A DNA stretch of 64,000 nucleotides from Mariannaea sp. PMI_226 (lineage: Eukaryota > Ascomycota > Sordariomycetes > Hypocreales > Nectriaceae), in the NCBI GenBank assembly GCA_024336345.1, contig JANFOG010000001.1, positions 3,410,001 through 3,474,000 of the forward strand, written 5' to 3'. The translations under genes were made by a program, and so were the position numbers. Below are positions 34,408 through 45,388 of this stretch, one piece after another (the first letter of the stretch is position 1; each line of letters starts with the position of its first letter). Under the pieces are notes generated by a model that saw only the letters and a list, made by a program, of their open reading frames with translations, made no database searches and was not told the DNA's origin.

Positions 34408-37099
34408 ATGAGTAGTCGACAAGAAAAGGTTGGTGCTACGGACCCCAGTCCAACCTCAGCACAGTCTATGTCTGCTTCCGGACAGGCTGCGCCTGGGAGC
34501 GATGATGACGATCCGTTGGAGCTCGAGGAAGACGAGGAAGGACCTAGGTCTGGGTCTTCTAAAGAGGCACTATGCTCTCGTACTTCTTTCTTCGTCAATG
34601 TGGACTGGCGCCTAGGAGCTACTCTCTGGACTGCAACAACCATCGTTGGACAGATGTATACGGAACGCCTCGATCCTATCAGGAAATCGCACCGCTATCC
34701 CATCGTTCTGATCCATGGAGATTTCCATACTGGCCAGGTAATGCCCCTCTCCTTCATTCAGATGGTCCTTTATTCGTTACCAACCACGAAACCTGACAAC
34801 TGACAAATGTCACAGCTTTAGTTGACAAAACCAGATGGCAACCCAGGATGGGCATCCTACTTTGTTCGACGAGGGTTCCAGGTTTATCTTGTGGATATGC
34901 CTCCGTGTGGAAGATCAAACTACCTCACGGGCGCTCATTTCCATCACCGAGATCTCCCTAGATCATCACACACTTTGCCGGCGGCTGTCATCGAGAGTGA
35001 CCTTACAGCTCAGGGGAAGAATCCTGCACATGGCGGCCCGTCCCCCCCTTTGAAGCATGCAAGGGCTTCATTGCACAATAAGTGGCCAGGAGTGAGTTTT
35101 TGAGTGCTGGCATCTCCCAGCTTTTATGTCGGACATCGATATTAGATTCAGGGGCTGACTCGAACAGACTGGGCAACGAGGTGACGCTATCTTCGCTAAC
35201 TACTGTGCTTCGACGGTCACACTACACCTGAAAAGACACGAACGTCAGTCAACAGGCCAAAATGCTCTCCAAGCTTTGCTTAAACGCATTGGGAAAGCTT
35301 TCTTGGTCGGTGAAGGCTCTGGGGGTACGATGGCCTGGCTCGCTACCGACGTGGAACCAGACTTGGTTGCAGGCGTGGTGGCTGTCGAACCATCCGGGCC
35401 GCCATTTGGCACCGCCTTTTCCAAGATCAACTCGCCCAGGACATACACTCCCTTCATCGAACGAGAAGCGGGAAGTCGACTTTATGGGGTTGCAGATATC
35501 CCACTAACCTACGATCCGCCTACTCATACACACCGTACTTCCGAGCACTTTGCAAGAGATCCATTAGACGTCGAATCGGTAATGAGACCTGACCGCCAAG
35601 GCTCATGCTTCCTGCAGAGAGTTGCACCAGAACCAGAAGTTGTCGAGATCGGACCCAGTGGAAAGTCATTGTCTACATTGGAGCCACCGTGCAAAGTACG
35701 CCAACTTATCAATTTGAAAATAGTTCCCCACGCAATTGTCACGGCGCATGCTAGTTCTCACAGTGTCTTTGACTGGGCTACGTTTGCTTTCCTTCAACAG
35801 GCTGGCGTTTCCGTCGATTGGCTGCAGTTGGAAGCTTTCGGAATCTTAGGAAATGGTCATTTAATGTTTCTTGAGACGAACAGCGATGAGATTGCAGGTG
35901 TTGTTGAGCGCTGGATTCAGAAACATGAGACTGTCGATGACCCTGGTGGAAGTTCGGTGGGCGTGGTCAACCCAATCACCCCCAAGTCTCACAGTATCTA
36001 TTCCTCGGAAAGCATGCCAAATGAAAGCGAGAAATCAGGTAAGAAATCCCGTTTGAAGGTACCATCAAAAAGTTTCACTAGAAGCCATGAGACTCCTACA
36101 CGTCCCCTTGGCACTTCGCCCCGGGCTCGACTGCAGCATCAATCAGAAGGGCGAGAATCAACTTCCCAAGCTACGGGCCTCAATCAGGCACCCGAAGCAA
36201 ATGGCAAGCGATATTTCTTACATTCTCCGCCGGGTGCTGCATCACATATAGATCAATTTTCGGCTCTGAATCAAGACGCAAAGAGGCCGCGCGTTGAGAG
36301 TTCTAAAGCAAGCGCCCGCAGAGAATTCTCAACACCGACACTGCTGCCTGTATCTGGATCGCTTCAAAGCTCTAAACTTGCCCAACCGAACCGCAATGTC
36401 TCCTTTCAAACGCCTCAAATGAGAGACTATAGTTGCTACAGCCCCCCTATCTCGGATCTCAATATGCTGAGAGCATCCTATCAAGGGCCGCCAAGTCAGC
36501 TACGACAACAGATGGACATGATAGCCAAATCTGACCGAATCGATCGACAGCTTGAACGCAACATCTTTTCGGCTCCTCCAAGGATACCGCCAGTCATACA
36601 ACGAAGCTATGAACTCTACTCACATCTCGCCGTTGACCCTCGACTGGATGGGCAGCCTCGAGCCGATCTTACACGGGAGGTTCCCCATACCGCTCAGGCT
36701 TCCTTGGAGCTTCCACATCGAAGGGTCTCAGGTGATGGAACAACAGACATATCTGAACATCATTGGCACCGGCCATCAGGGTACATAGATTTCCAGCCTC
36801 GAAGGTCAGGTAGTGCATTTGCCAGAGCAGCTCGGATTCGTCAACTCGATCGTCCAGCCGTGGGTTCTAGTAATCCTACGCCTATAGACCATCAAGGTAC
36901 TGTCTCTGGGAGCGATAAACCAATTACACCTTTATTCAGGCGTCAATCAAACGCTGAAGCAGGACATGAAGGCGCGTTTGACGAGTTGTCCACCCGGACG
37001 CCCCCGAGCCCATCCCCGGCGCCAAGAGGTCTGAAGAATCAGATCTCGCAAGATATGGTGCCACAACCCAAATCTAGGCACGGAACTTCGCCCAAGTAA
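34408..37099 (+). CDS. Alpha/beta hydrolase with a long disordered C-terminal tail
   Basis: Three exons (34408-34737, 34822-35091, 35168-37099), all phase 0, encode 843 residues. Residues 1-50 are acidic and Ser-rich. The hydrolase spans roughly 55-450: 'RYPIVLIHGDFHTGQ' before the first join, 'PDGNPGWASYFVRRGFQVYL' after it, the nucleophile elbow 'GEGSGGTMAW' (Ser251), and 'FGILGNGHLMFLETNSDEIA' with the catalytic His near 431. This matches a fungal alpha/beta-hydrolase family in which the GNGH...E-NSDEIA motif ends the domain. The remaining ~390 residues are Ser/Pro/Arg/Gln-rich and without a recognisable fold. Members I know end soon after the His motif, so the tail is unusual. A perfect GTAAGA donor at 36039, just after the domain, could allow an alternative short form. 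Substrate unknown; no signal peptide. Confidence 0.75.
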
Positions 37100-37768
37100 A
37101 TCATTCCGCTATAATAGAGGTTTTAGGGGTTGTTTGGGTGTATGGTAATGGCTGGGAAATCGGTAGGATTTGGTGGAGCTCTAGGGTACGCGTTCGTGGA
37201 TTCGATAGGGTTACTCTTGGTGGCAGTTCGTTCATCAGATTGAAATCAACGACAAAGGGTTAATTCTACAAGTGGAGTTTGATATAGTTTCCGTTTGAAT
37301 TGAAGAGCAACTCAGAGTTTAGCGTGGCACTTTTGCAGGATGTGGGAAGAATGATGCTGATGAGTAATGACGCCCCGAAAGATGCTGAGCTGGGTTCCGT
37401 AGCAACAGTCGCTGAAGAAAGTTAGGTGAGCTTCTATAACGTAGTGCGAATTAGATTACGAGCAAGAAACATTACCAATCTACAAATGATGCATTGCTAC
37501 AGAAAAGCGAAGAAATGGACAGTCAAAACAGAGGCAACTTTATTGAGTTCAGAACCACTGATGACGGACCATGTTGTCTGATTGGTCACATTGAAAGCAA
37601 GGCTCCACATGTAAAGTGTATGTAGTCACTGTACATCACCTTCCCTCCAGCCCATGAATGTTGATCTCTCATCTCATCTCATCTTGTCTTTATCTTCCCA
37701 AACATCGCACAGTCGGTCCTCTATCCTCAATCATAGACAAGTGAATCTTCTACGTGATTTCATACACA
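37100..37768. other. Spacer before the Ada-type gene
   Basis: About 670 bp of intergenic sequence. The last 100 bp carry repeated TCTCATC units (37665-37690) and should hold the promoter and leader of the Ada-type gene. No other feature is seen. Confidence 0.5.
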
Positions 37769-38479
37769 ATGAACTTGGAAAGCGAACCTGTCGCGTCGCC
37801 GCTCCCTCTCATCTCCCTCTTTGAGGATGAGGAATCTCGCTGGCAGGCCGTCGTCTCCCGCAACGCCAATGCCGATGGCTTCTTTGTCTACTGCGTCAAG
37901 ACGACCAAGATTTTCTGCCGACCCATCTGCAAGGCGCGACTTGCTCGTCGAGCCAATGTTTCCTTCTACGCAACTGGCCACGAAGCGCAGCTAGCCGGCT
38001 TCCGTGCCTGTAAGCGGTGCAAGCCCGAGATTGCAGGTTTTATGCCTGAGGAGCAGGCCGTACAGAAGATCCGCAAATTCGTCCGCAACAGGGCAATCTC
38101 CGGGATTGGTGGCGACGAAGGAAACATGAGGCTGAGCCTGAGCCAGATGGCGAAGCAGACAGGGTTGTCAAAATGGCATTTTCATAGGGTATTTAAGACT
38201 TGTGTTGGCCTGACACCTATTGAGTATCTGCGAGAGCAACGCATGCTGCAGAAAACCCTTGGGGATGAAATGCATGGGGGCCAATTCACGTGGTTAGAAA
38301 ACGTCAACGTTGAAGAGGGCGAGAACGTTGAGAGCTTGGACCCTGGTTTCCAATTCGGGTGTTGGGGTGATACCGTCTTGGACTGGGAACAGTCAACAGC
38401 AAGTGCTTCGTCAACAACAGGAAGCGGAATTAATAGTCCCTGGTCTATCGATGACCTAGTTTCATGGCCTGAAGAATGA
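37769..38479 (+). CDS. Ada-type methylphosphotriester repair/transcription factor
   Basis: An intronless gene of 236 residues starting at the ATG at 37769 (the frame extends upstream only through a GTG). Residues 24-91 match the Ada metal-binding domain: Cys50 and Cys54 in 'KIFCRPICKARL', then Cys81 and Cys84 in 'GFRACKRCKPE'. In E. coli Ada the first of these accepts a methyl group from DNA methylphosphotriesters, switching the protein to an activator. Residues 94-175 form an AraC-type helix-turn-helix: 'LSLSQMAKQTGLSKWHFHRV', then 'FKTCVGLTPIEYLREQRM'. The O6-methylguanine methyltransferase domain of bacterial Ada is absent; instead there is an acidic, Ser/Trp-rich 60-residue tail that could be an activation region. 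Ada-like factors of this two-domain type occur in other filamentous ascomycetes, so recent bacterial transfer is not required. Confidence 0.9.
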   Translation: MNLESEPVASPLPLISLFEDEESRWQAVVSRNANADGFFVYCVKTTKIFCRPICKARLARRANVSFYATGHEAQLAGFRACKRCKPEIAGFMPEEQAVQKIRKFVRNRAISGIGGDEGNMRLSLSQMAKQTGLSKWHFHRVFKTCVGLTPIEYLREQRMLQKTLGDEMHGGQFTWLENVNVEEGENVESLDPGFQFGCWGDTVLDWEQSTASASSTTGSGINSPWSIDDLVSWPEE

Positions 38480-39483
38480 CCAAAGGAGAAAAAAAAAGAA
38501 AAGAAGGATAAAAATATAGACAGGTTGGTTATAGGGATGCTGTGGATAGTTCGCGAAACTAGTCTTGTTTTGAAGCTGTCTCATCTGATTCAAGATGGAA
38601 AAACCCCTGGAGAAACCCCTGTTTGATCAGAGACCCAACTTTGACAAGCGAGGTCGAATCTAGATTCGACGGCTTGCAATGATTACTATTTCCAGGCTGG
38701 GAAAGGCATTGACCAATTCAGCTCAATGAAGATTTACATGTCCATTCTGGAGCCAGTCCAACTTCAACGGCCAGACAGATATGGACCCTGGAGCCAATTA
38801 TTCAACCAGACGAGCATATGAATCGTTCAGAATTTGCATAGGGGCTATTTACAAGTCAACTTGTGCACTAGAGTAGTTGAGATTTTATTGTTCACATTGG
38901 ACTTTGGAAACGAGGAGCTCCAACCTGAGACGGAATCACCGGGATCTACTTTTCCGAGACTTGACCAGTGTCTGGGAAACGTCTAACCGACAACAACGAC
39001 GATTACTACTACACCGGCTGATGTGGTAACAAGCTCGCATTCTGGTTAAAGAGGGGACAGACTGCGCCGATTGACGGAATTATGATTCCGCAAGCGAATT
39101 TGGCCTGTCTAGTACGCTTGAGACGAGTTGGAAACCTTATGAGGACTACCGAACAGACCATGACACAGAGTTGCAACAGACAACTCTATTGGTACGAGGC
39201 GCTTAGATCCGAAGATCTTGTTTTTGGAAGGACAAAATATGGGATGGGCAAACGGCCCTGTATACCGAAAAAGAGGGGGGCGGTTGAGGTTATACTCTCT
39301 GACAAGGTTGTCCCATATCAACTTTTGTATCTATATAACACACTCGCCAAGTCATGATGGAATCGTAGTTTTGCAAACCACTCATAACCTGAGAAACCTT
39401 TTCTTTCTCTTCTTCTTCATTGCAGTTCTGTGAACGCATTTATTTCAAATCACTCATTTTGAGATCCTGGGGATCTTACCATA
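38480..39483. other. Intergenic region, no gene seen
   Basis: About 1 kb following the Ada-type gene. It starts with an A-rich run (38490-38510). Frames on both strands near 39082-39357 lack motifs. Nothing else is recognisable. Confidence 0.5.
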
Positions 39484-39608
39484 TCCAAATTCTTTCTTTT
39501 TTTTCTCTTTTTTTTTTCTTTTTTTCTTCTTTTCATTCTATCTCAAGCTTCCACTCTCTCCCTCCCCCCCCTCTTTGACTTTCATCTTTGTGATCGGAGG
39601 ATATCAAG
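39484..39608 (+). promoter_or_regulatory. Pyrimidine tract directly upstream of the Asn-rich gene
   Basis: Nearly all bases from 39489 to 39580 are C or T on the coding strand (T-rich runs, then CTCTCCCTCCCCCC), ending about 30 bp before the start codon. Such CT blocks mark the transcription start region of strongly expressed genes in filamentous fungi. Confidence 0.5.
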
Positions 39609-41453
39609 ATGAGAAACACAATGCTGTTGTCCAAAGCAGTTGTCACGGCCACGATATTGGCCCTGGCTGAGGCTCGGTTTGGCCAAGAACAGATCCCTGT
39701 TGACGCTGTGCGAGCTCTGGGTGGCAAGGGATTTGGAGCTCCAGGTGTTGCCGAGACTCTTGCTGGAAGCATCCCAGGATCTCTACTGGCAGCCGCCAAT
39801 CCTTGTGACAAGGTACTGTACTGCACTTTCATGGAACACTCCCTTATCCTTTGCTTGATACTTTGGACTAGGAGGCTAATACTTTTTTCCTTGATCATTT
39901 AATAGCTCACCATTGCCGACAAAATCATTAGTCAACTTGGAAGTGATCAGCAAGTTGTCGATGCTGCTGTTGGGCTGGTAGCCGCTGAGACCAACTTCAA
40001 CCCTTTCGTGGTGGACAAGCCGTTCGTCTGCTCAGATTCGTCTCTGCCTGCTAGTTCCCAGCTGCGAGGAATAGTTCCGCTGGTTGACCCGGCGGTGACA
40101 GACTCAGAACTGGAAAACGCCAACTCAGACAAGTCGAAGAAGACACCCTTTAAGGCTGACGGCCTCTCACAGGCCGAGGTCATGATTGCTCAGGGATTTA
40201 ACAACTTCACGGCCACGGCGGCCAACGGCGATCATGTGGTGCTTGACGGTCAGGATGCAAGCACGAACGGGACGACAGCGGCGAACAGCACTGCTCCTGA
40301 TAATGGGAACAATAATGCAAACAATAACAATAACGCTGGCAAAAACAACAACGCCGCTAACAACAACGCCGCTAACAATAACGCCGACAACAACAACGCC
40401 GACAACAACAACGCCGACAACAACAACGCCGACAACAACAACAACGCTGGTAATAATAACGCTGGCAACGATAAATCTGGCCAAGACAAGAAGACCAAGA
40501 AGAAGCACAAGTGTCATGCGGGAAATAACGTTCCAAAGAATGGGACTGAAATGGCTGAGATGGCGGGCGGCAACAAGAACAACATGAACAACAACATGAA
40601 CAACATGAACAACAACGCAAACAACGCAAACAACAATGCCGGCAAGCACAAGAATTGCGACAAGAACAAGAATTGCGACAAGAACAAGAATGCCAACAAG
40701 GGCAACAACGCCAACAACAATGCCGACAACAATAATGCTGACAATAACAATGCCAACAACAGCACCTTGAGCGATGGAGCTGGCAACAACAATGCCGACA
40801 AGAACAACAACGCCAACAAGGGCAACAACGCCAACAAGGGCAACAAGGGCAATAACGCCAACAAGAACAATAACGCCGACAACAATAATGCTGGTAACAA
40901 TAATGCTGGCAACAATAATGCTGGCAACAACAATGCTGGCAACAACAATGCCAACAACAGCACCTTGAGCGATGGAGCTGGCAACAACAATGCCGACAAG
41001 AACAACAACGCCAACAAGGGCAACAATGCTAACAATAACAATAACGCTGACAACAATAATGCTGGTAACAACAATGCCAACAACAGCACCCTAACCAATG
41101 AAGCCGGCAGTGGCAATGGCGAGCAAACTAATAACCTCGACTTTGGCAAGTGCAAGCCCACAATGGCTCGCGTGGGAGGACTCAACGGTCGGCCGGCAGA
41201 CGAGTTCACCTTCATCCCGCAGGATCCCCTCGTGGCTAAGGGTCAGCAGGAGGCCCTGAACCCGAACATCATCACGAACCGCATCTGCGACCAGCTCATC
41301 AACGTCTGCGAGGCGAGTGATGCGGCCCACACGGCCTGCCTAGACGCCAAGTCGCAGATCGCGGCGTTGGGAACGAGGGACCAGAGCACGGCTGATACGT
41401 GGAATGCACTCCTAGGCTTCGCTGGGACTGATTCGACGAAAGCCACGTTGTAG
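39609..41453 (+). CDS. Secreted Asn-rich repeat protein
   Basis: Two exons (39609-39812, 39906-41453) with a 93-nt intron give 583 residues. Residues 1-22 are a signal peptide. Two conserved-looking regions flank a low-complexity core. The N-terminal one (about 23-200) includes 'NPCDKLTIADKIISQLG' and 'VAAETNFNPFVVDKPFVCSD'. The C-terminal one (about 480-583) includes 'FGKCKPTMARVGGLNGRPAD', 'RICDQLINVCEASDAAHTAC' and a paired-Cys helix. The core (roughly 200-465) is built of NN(A/D/G) triplets, mainly Asn, Ala, Asp, Gly and Lys. Relatives in insect-pathogenic and other Hypocreales are often mislabelled 'circumsporozoite protein' because of such repeats; that is family recollection, not evidence of parasite origin. 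The Cys-bearing ends suggest an extracellular or wall protein with a flexible linker. Function unknown. Confidence 0.8.
40306..41106 (+). repeat. In-frame Asn-codon repeat array with 198-bp modules
   Basis: The array is made of AAC/AAT pairs followed by GCC, GCT, GAC or GGC. A larger module beginning TGCCAACAACAGCACC occurs at 40751 and again at 40949 (198 bp, 66 codons apart), with a diverged third start at 41075. The first two copies share the Ser-Thr-Leu-Ser-Asp-Gly-Ala-Gly segment and the following NNN-Asp-Lys block. This indicates unequal exchange or slippage that kept the frame. Confidence 0.85.
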
Positions 41454-41895
41454 AACAGGATACAATCATGTTTTATGTATGTAGTTTTAGTCGGTAAAGG
41501 AAGAAGAGGGGGAAAGAGGGAGCGGTTAGCTGTTTTTAGCAATGAAACGTTATGAATGACATTGAACACTTGCCGAGCTGGACTCGAGGGCTCAAGCTCT
41601 ACAGATGAGAATCAAAGACTTTTTTTTTTTTCCTCTTTTCTTCTTTTGGTATCATACAGTAGTACACTACACCATGATGTAGGTTTAGGTGCAGATGCAG
41701 ATGCAGTGTGACGGTGGTGAAGACATGCAACCCCAATTCGGATCAGGCCAATAATAGATGCAGGTGTGAGTACGTGTGACGGTTGCTGTCCATCACCCCA
41801 GAAAATTGAATGGTGTCTGGGCGGTTTGCCTGTTATGCAACTGTATCACAAGGATGGCGCAAGTTATATCCATATATCTATTTATCTATCTAATC

Positions 41896-41916
41896 TGTAT
41901 ATATATAGATATATAT

Positions 41917-41947
<31 letters not shown>
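41896..41947. repeat. (TA)n followed by (AC)n microsatellite
   Basis: About 24 bp of TA/GA-interrupted dinucleotide and then 27 bp of perfect AC repeat. It lies about 440 bp after the Asn-rich gene stop. Confidence 0.9.
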
Positions 41948-41951
<4 letters not shown>

Positions 41952-42602
41952 TGAATATTCGGTTGTTTATATTTCCAAGTACCTTGGTCAGTTTGGTGCT
42001 AGGTTTGTCTTTGGAAAGGTTCTTTTACTACTGTTATTGATGGAGAATACCGGGTCTGGTGTAGCATCAAGAGCGAACCTGCATAATGCTCCGGACATCG
42101 GGCAGATTTGGCGTGCCTGATTACATGGCAGATAAAGTTGATTAATTTAATTAGTCTACCTGCCCGCACTCCGGTCTCTGTGCCTTGCCTTGTGTGCCTG
42201 GCATGAATCGGCCATGGTGGCTATGGGATTCCTCCCCCTGGACGAGCTAATGCAGGTCCCGTACTCGGTTCCCAGCGCTGTGCCTGGCGCTACTACATAC
42301 AGAGTAAGGAAGATGGGAAAAGAAAAAAAGAGAGAAAAAAAAAAGGGCTTGCAAGGGCCTACCAAGCCGTACATGGGGCCTAATATGGGCCTCCAAGGGC
42401 CTGAAAAGGGCTCTATCCCCTTGTCAGCTGAAAAGCTGGGGGCAAGCCTCGTTGTGCCGCTAAGCGCGATGGCGTCAAATCAGATTCCAACGGCCTGACC
42501 AGGTGCCCCTCACTTGGGGAGCGTTCAGGAGTAGCTGGCATGACAAAGAAGAGCTGACATCGAACAGAATGAACCGTTGACCATTACGGCAGTGCCTTCA
42601 AG

Positions 42603-42716
42603 CGGAAAAGGGGGGGAGGAAGAGGAGGAGGGGAGGCGACAGGGGGTGAGGGGAGGGGAAAGGAAATGAAATGACGAGAACCGAAAAAGAAGAGGAAAAT
42701 GGAAAAGGAAAAAGAG
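42603..42716 (+). repeat. Purine tract with clustered G-runs
   Basis: More than 90 percent purine over about 114 bp. G-runs of at least four lie at 42610-42616, 42630-42633, 42642-42646, 42650-42653 and 42655-42658, so a G-quadruplex could form on the plus strand, though one loop is 8 nt. It sits 0.95 kb upstream of the Sur7-like start. Confidence 0.6.
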
Positions 42717-43656
42717 TCACCGTACGTTACGACCGCATGCATGTTGATTTCCCCTCTCCCCCTCTCCCATCTCCCAGCACTCGAATTGGAAAAAAGAAAA
42801 AAAGGAAAAAAAAAAAAGAGCCCGCCACTTCTGTGCCACGTTCAATTCATTCACACCCACTTCCTGGAGGCATCGTGTACATCAAGCAGGACTCCTCTCA
42901 GACGTATCAAGTGTGTGCCTTGAAGCAGTCCATTCATCACTCTCCTTCATCACACTTCCAAAAATACCCTTTACCTACCTTAGCTAGCTACAAGACTGTG
43001 CAGCAGCACGTTGTTTGACTAGCTGCATCCCAGTCCAGTCCAGCCCCAGCCCAGCTGCTCAAGTATATACCAGTGCTACTAAGGCAAGGTTGTTTTAGTT
43101 CACTGGGCGGACCAGAACCGAGCGAAGACGACAATGCGTCAAACAAGATCCATAAGTAGATGACCAACGGCAATTCGCATAGCCACAGAAATTTAACGGG
43201 TTCGGAAAGTGAGGAGACAAAGACCAAAGGAAGGGGAGAAGAAAAAAAAAAAAATAAGACCAGGCAATCGTAAGTCCCATACTAACTAACGCTTGGTTGA
43301 GACTAGTTGAATGAGGCCATCCAGACTCACAAGCTAATGAGAAAAAGGAACGACGACGAACGAGAAATTATTCTATTCAGCATTATATACACACACTCTC
43401 TTCAAAACATCCTCTCTTTTTTCTTCTTGATTCCATTTCCCCGCCTTTCGACATTCCTTTAGTTGCATTTTTGTTTTCCAAAGAGAAGGGGGGGATTTTC
43501 CTGTGCTTGTTTTTCTTTCTTTTGGAAAGCCAGGAGAACAGGCCGCACACTCATTCACGCACTCATTCACCCACGCTCATTTACGCACAACCCATTTAAC
43601 GCACACCCGCACGCCCGCACGCACATACAAACAAACAAACACACAAGGCTGCCGCG

Positions 43657-45038
43657 ATGCAGCAGCAACAGCAGAGGAGGACCGTTATGGTTCGGTTAAA
43701 GCAGGCTATTGGTATCGGTGACTCGTCCAGAGACTGGAGCTGTTGGTTCATAATTGCCATAGTTAGTAAGTATTATTCGCCATCGAGAAACACCACCCCC
43801 CACCAAAAGAGGAAGCAAAAGGAACAAAGAAAGAAGAGAAAGAAAGAGGAGGGGAAAAGAAAAAGAGAGAGGATGGAAGTGTATAGACGAGAGTTGAAAA
43901 CCCCATGTTGGAAACAGAAAAGCTGACTCGCTTCGTTTGTGCGCAATTTAGTCGGCCTCGTTGCAAACGTCATCGTCATTATAGGATGCGTCTCTCCCAA
44001 CACACAACCTCTCTACCTCTTCAGCGTGAGCGCTGAGGACCTTATCAACGCTGCGTCCAATACCACCACCGTCTCTGCCGCCCATCTTCGAATAGACGGG
44101 TTGCCGACCCACTGGTATTGGGGAATGACAGGTATGTACCGCCAAATTCAGCTACCTGATGCGATGTCTATATATATATATATGTATGTATATAAAGATG
44201 ATCATGCTGTGTCTGCCAAGCAGTATATCAGCATACATATGAGCACATTGCGTATGTGTGCAGATGTGTGTGAATATTTACATACATATATATATATATA
44301 TATACATACGAAGGGGCACTCCGTCATTACCATCATCATCTACTAACACACTCTATAGGACTATGTGCGAAACACAGCCCTGGAGGCATCACTTGCCAGA
44401 AAGCTTTCCCCCCCGTAATGAACATCGACCAAGCCATCACCTTCGCCGTCAATGCTAAACTCGGCCAAAATCTCTCCTCCTCCGAAATCACCACCTTGGT
44501 AAAACCCTGGACGACAGCCCTTAGCCAAGTCGAGGGCAAGCTGCCATCACCCTCCCACTTCAGCACATTCTACAACGCAGCCTTCGCCTGTATATTCGCC
44601 TCCGCCACCATGGCCATCTTCCTTTTCCCGCTGGCCCTCCTCTCCTTTAGCGCCCTGCGAGGCCGCCTCCCGCGCTGGGTCCCCTACCTGGTCTCCTTCC
44701 TCGATGCCGCCACCCTCCTCTCTGCCGGCATCCTCGTCTACTTCGCCATGAAACAAGGGCCGCGAGCTCTCATCGACCTTTCGAACATCCCCCAGGGCTC
44801 CTGGCACTCCTATATCGGCCCAGGGTTTTCCGTCTTGTTCGTGGGGGTACTATTCAAGCTTCTCTCCATCGAATTCTTCTTCTGCTTCGTTTTCTTTGCC
44901 ATCTTCCTGGGCGCCTTCGTCGGCATCATGGCTTTTACCTGCTTCTGCAGAGGGGAAGATGACTCAATAGAAGACGATACATATCCGTTTTGTGAATATC
45001 CCAACGACACCAACGACAAGGCGAAGCAACTGGGATAA
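43657..45038 (+). CDS. Four-span membrane protein, Sur7/PalI-like
   Basis: Three exons (43657-43765, 43952-44131, 44359-45038) with long introns of 186 and 227 nt encode 322 residues. A short Gln-rich cytosolic start is followed by span 1 ('WFIIAIVIGLVANVIVIIG', made by the first join). An extracellular loop of about 140 residues includes 'HWYWGMTGLCAKHSPGGITC', made by the second join and resembling the Cys-bearing W-x-GL-C-x(n)-C loop of claudin/Sur7-like proteins. Spans 2-4 lie at about residues 170-195, 205-230 and 252-290, ending in an acidic tail. In yeast, Sur7 marks eisosome membrane domains and PalI/Rim9 takes part in ambient pH sensing; which role applies is unknown. The second intron carries TA repeats. 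Confidence 0.72.
44168..44306 (+). repeat. TA/TG dinucleotide tracts inside intron 2 of the Sur7-like gene
   Basis: Two tracts, about 44168-44195 and 44281-44310, consist of TA repeats flanked by GTATGTA and CATACATA. They are roughly inverted relative to each other and could pair across the intron. Confidence 0.75.
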
Positions 45039-45388
45039 ATAAGCATCTATTTTTTTTTTCACCTTCTTACTCTCTTTTATCTTTCTCTTCACTTCTATTC
45101 TCCTCACCATGTCTTACTATTATATCCCTTTTTTCTTCATGTATAGATATATTATGTGTTAGGACGCAAGGATCATGATGCCAAAATGGAATGCCACGGG
45201 CGTGGCTTTGGGTAACGCTTTAATTAAAAAAAATGAAACAAAACTAGCCATGTTGCTTGAATTTGCCGCTCCCTTTTTGCATGTTTATGATATGCTTTCC
45301 CAGCTAATATAGTACACAACTGTCCGTGGCCAGCACTAAAAATTCCTTTTCACAAGTACCTAGCGCGGCGGAAGGAAGGTCGACGTCC
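45039..45388. other. Convergent 3' spacer
   Basis: 350 bp between the stops of the Sur7-like and ZZ/EF-hand genes. T-rich at 45050-45145, with possible AT-rich poly(A) signals on both strands. No gene. Confidence 0.55.

Larger units (their letters stand above)
41454..43656. other. 2.2-kb intergenic region with low-complexity tracts
   Basis: Between the Asn-rich gene and the Sur7-like gene. It contains a TA/AC microsatellite (41896-41947), spaced GGGCCT motifs (42344-42412), a long purine and G-run tract (42603-42716), and CT- and CA-rich leader sequence before 43657. Frames found here are short or repeat-driven. No gene is supported. Confidence 0.55.

Noticed and set aside
37769..38479. Recent horizontal transfer of a bacterial Ada gene
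   Set aside because: Two-domain Ada-like proteins occur in other filamentous ascomycetes, and its base composition matches its neighbours; the lack of an intron alone is weak evidence.
40306..41106. CRISPR-like or satellite array
   Set aside because: The repeats are in-frame codons of a secreted protein, with no spacer structure, in a eukaryotic genome.
40514..41215. Antisense Leu/Ala-rich frame of 233 codons
   Set aside because: It is the complement of the AAC/GCC repeat in the Asn-rich gene; poly-Leu arises automatically from GTT/TTG-type complements.
39609..41453. Parasite-derived circumsporozoite protein
   Set aside because: The similarity is only Asn/Ala repeat composition; the flanking domains and signal peptide are fungal in character.
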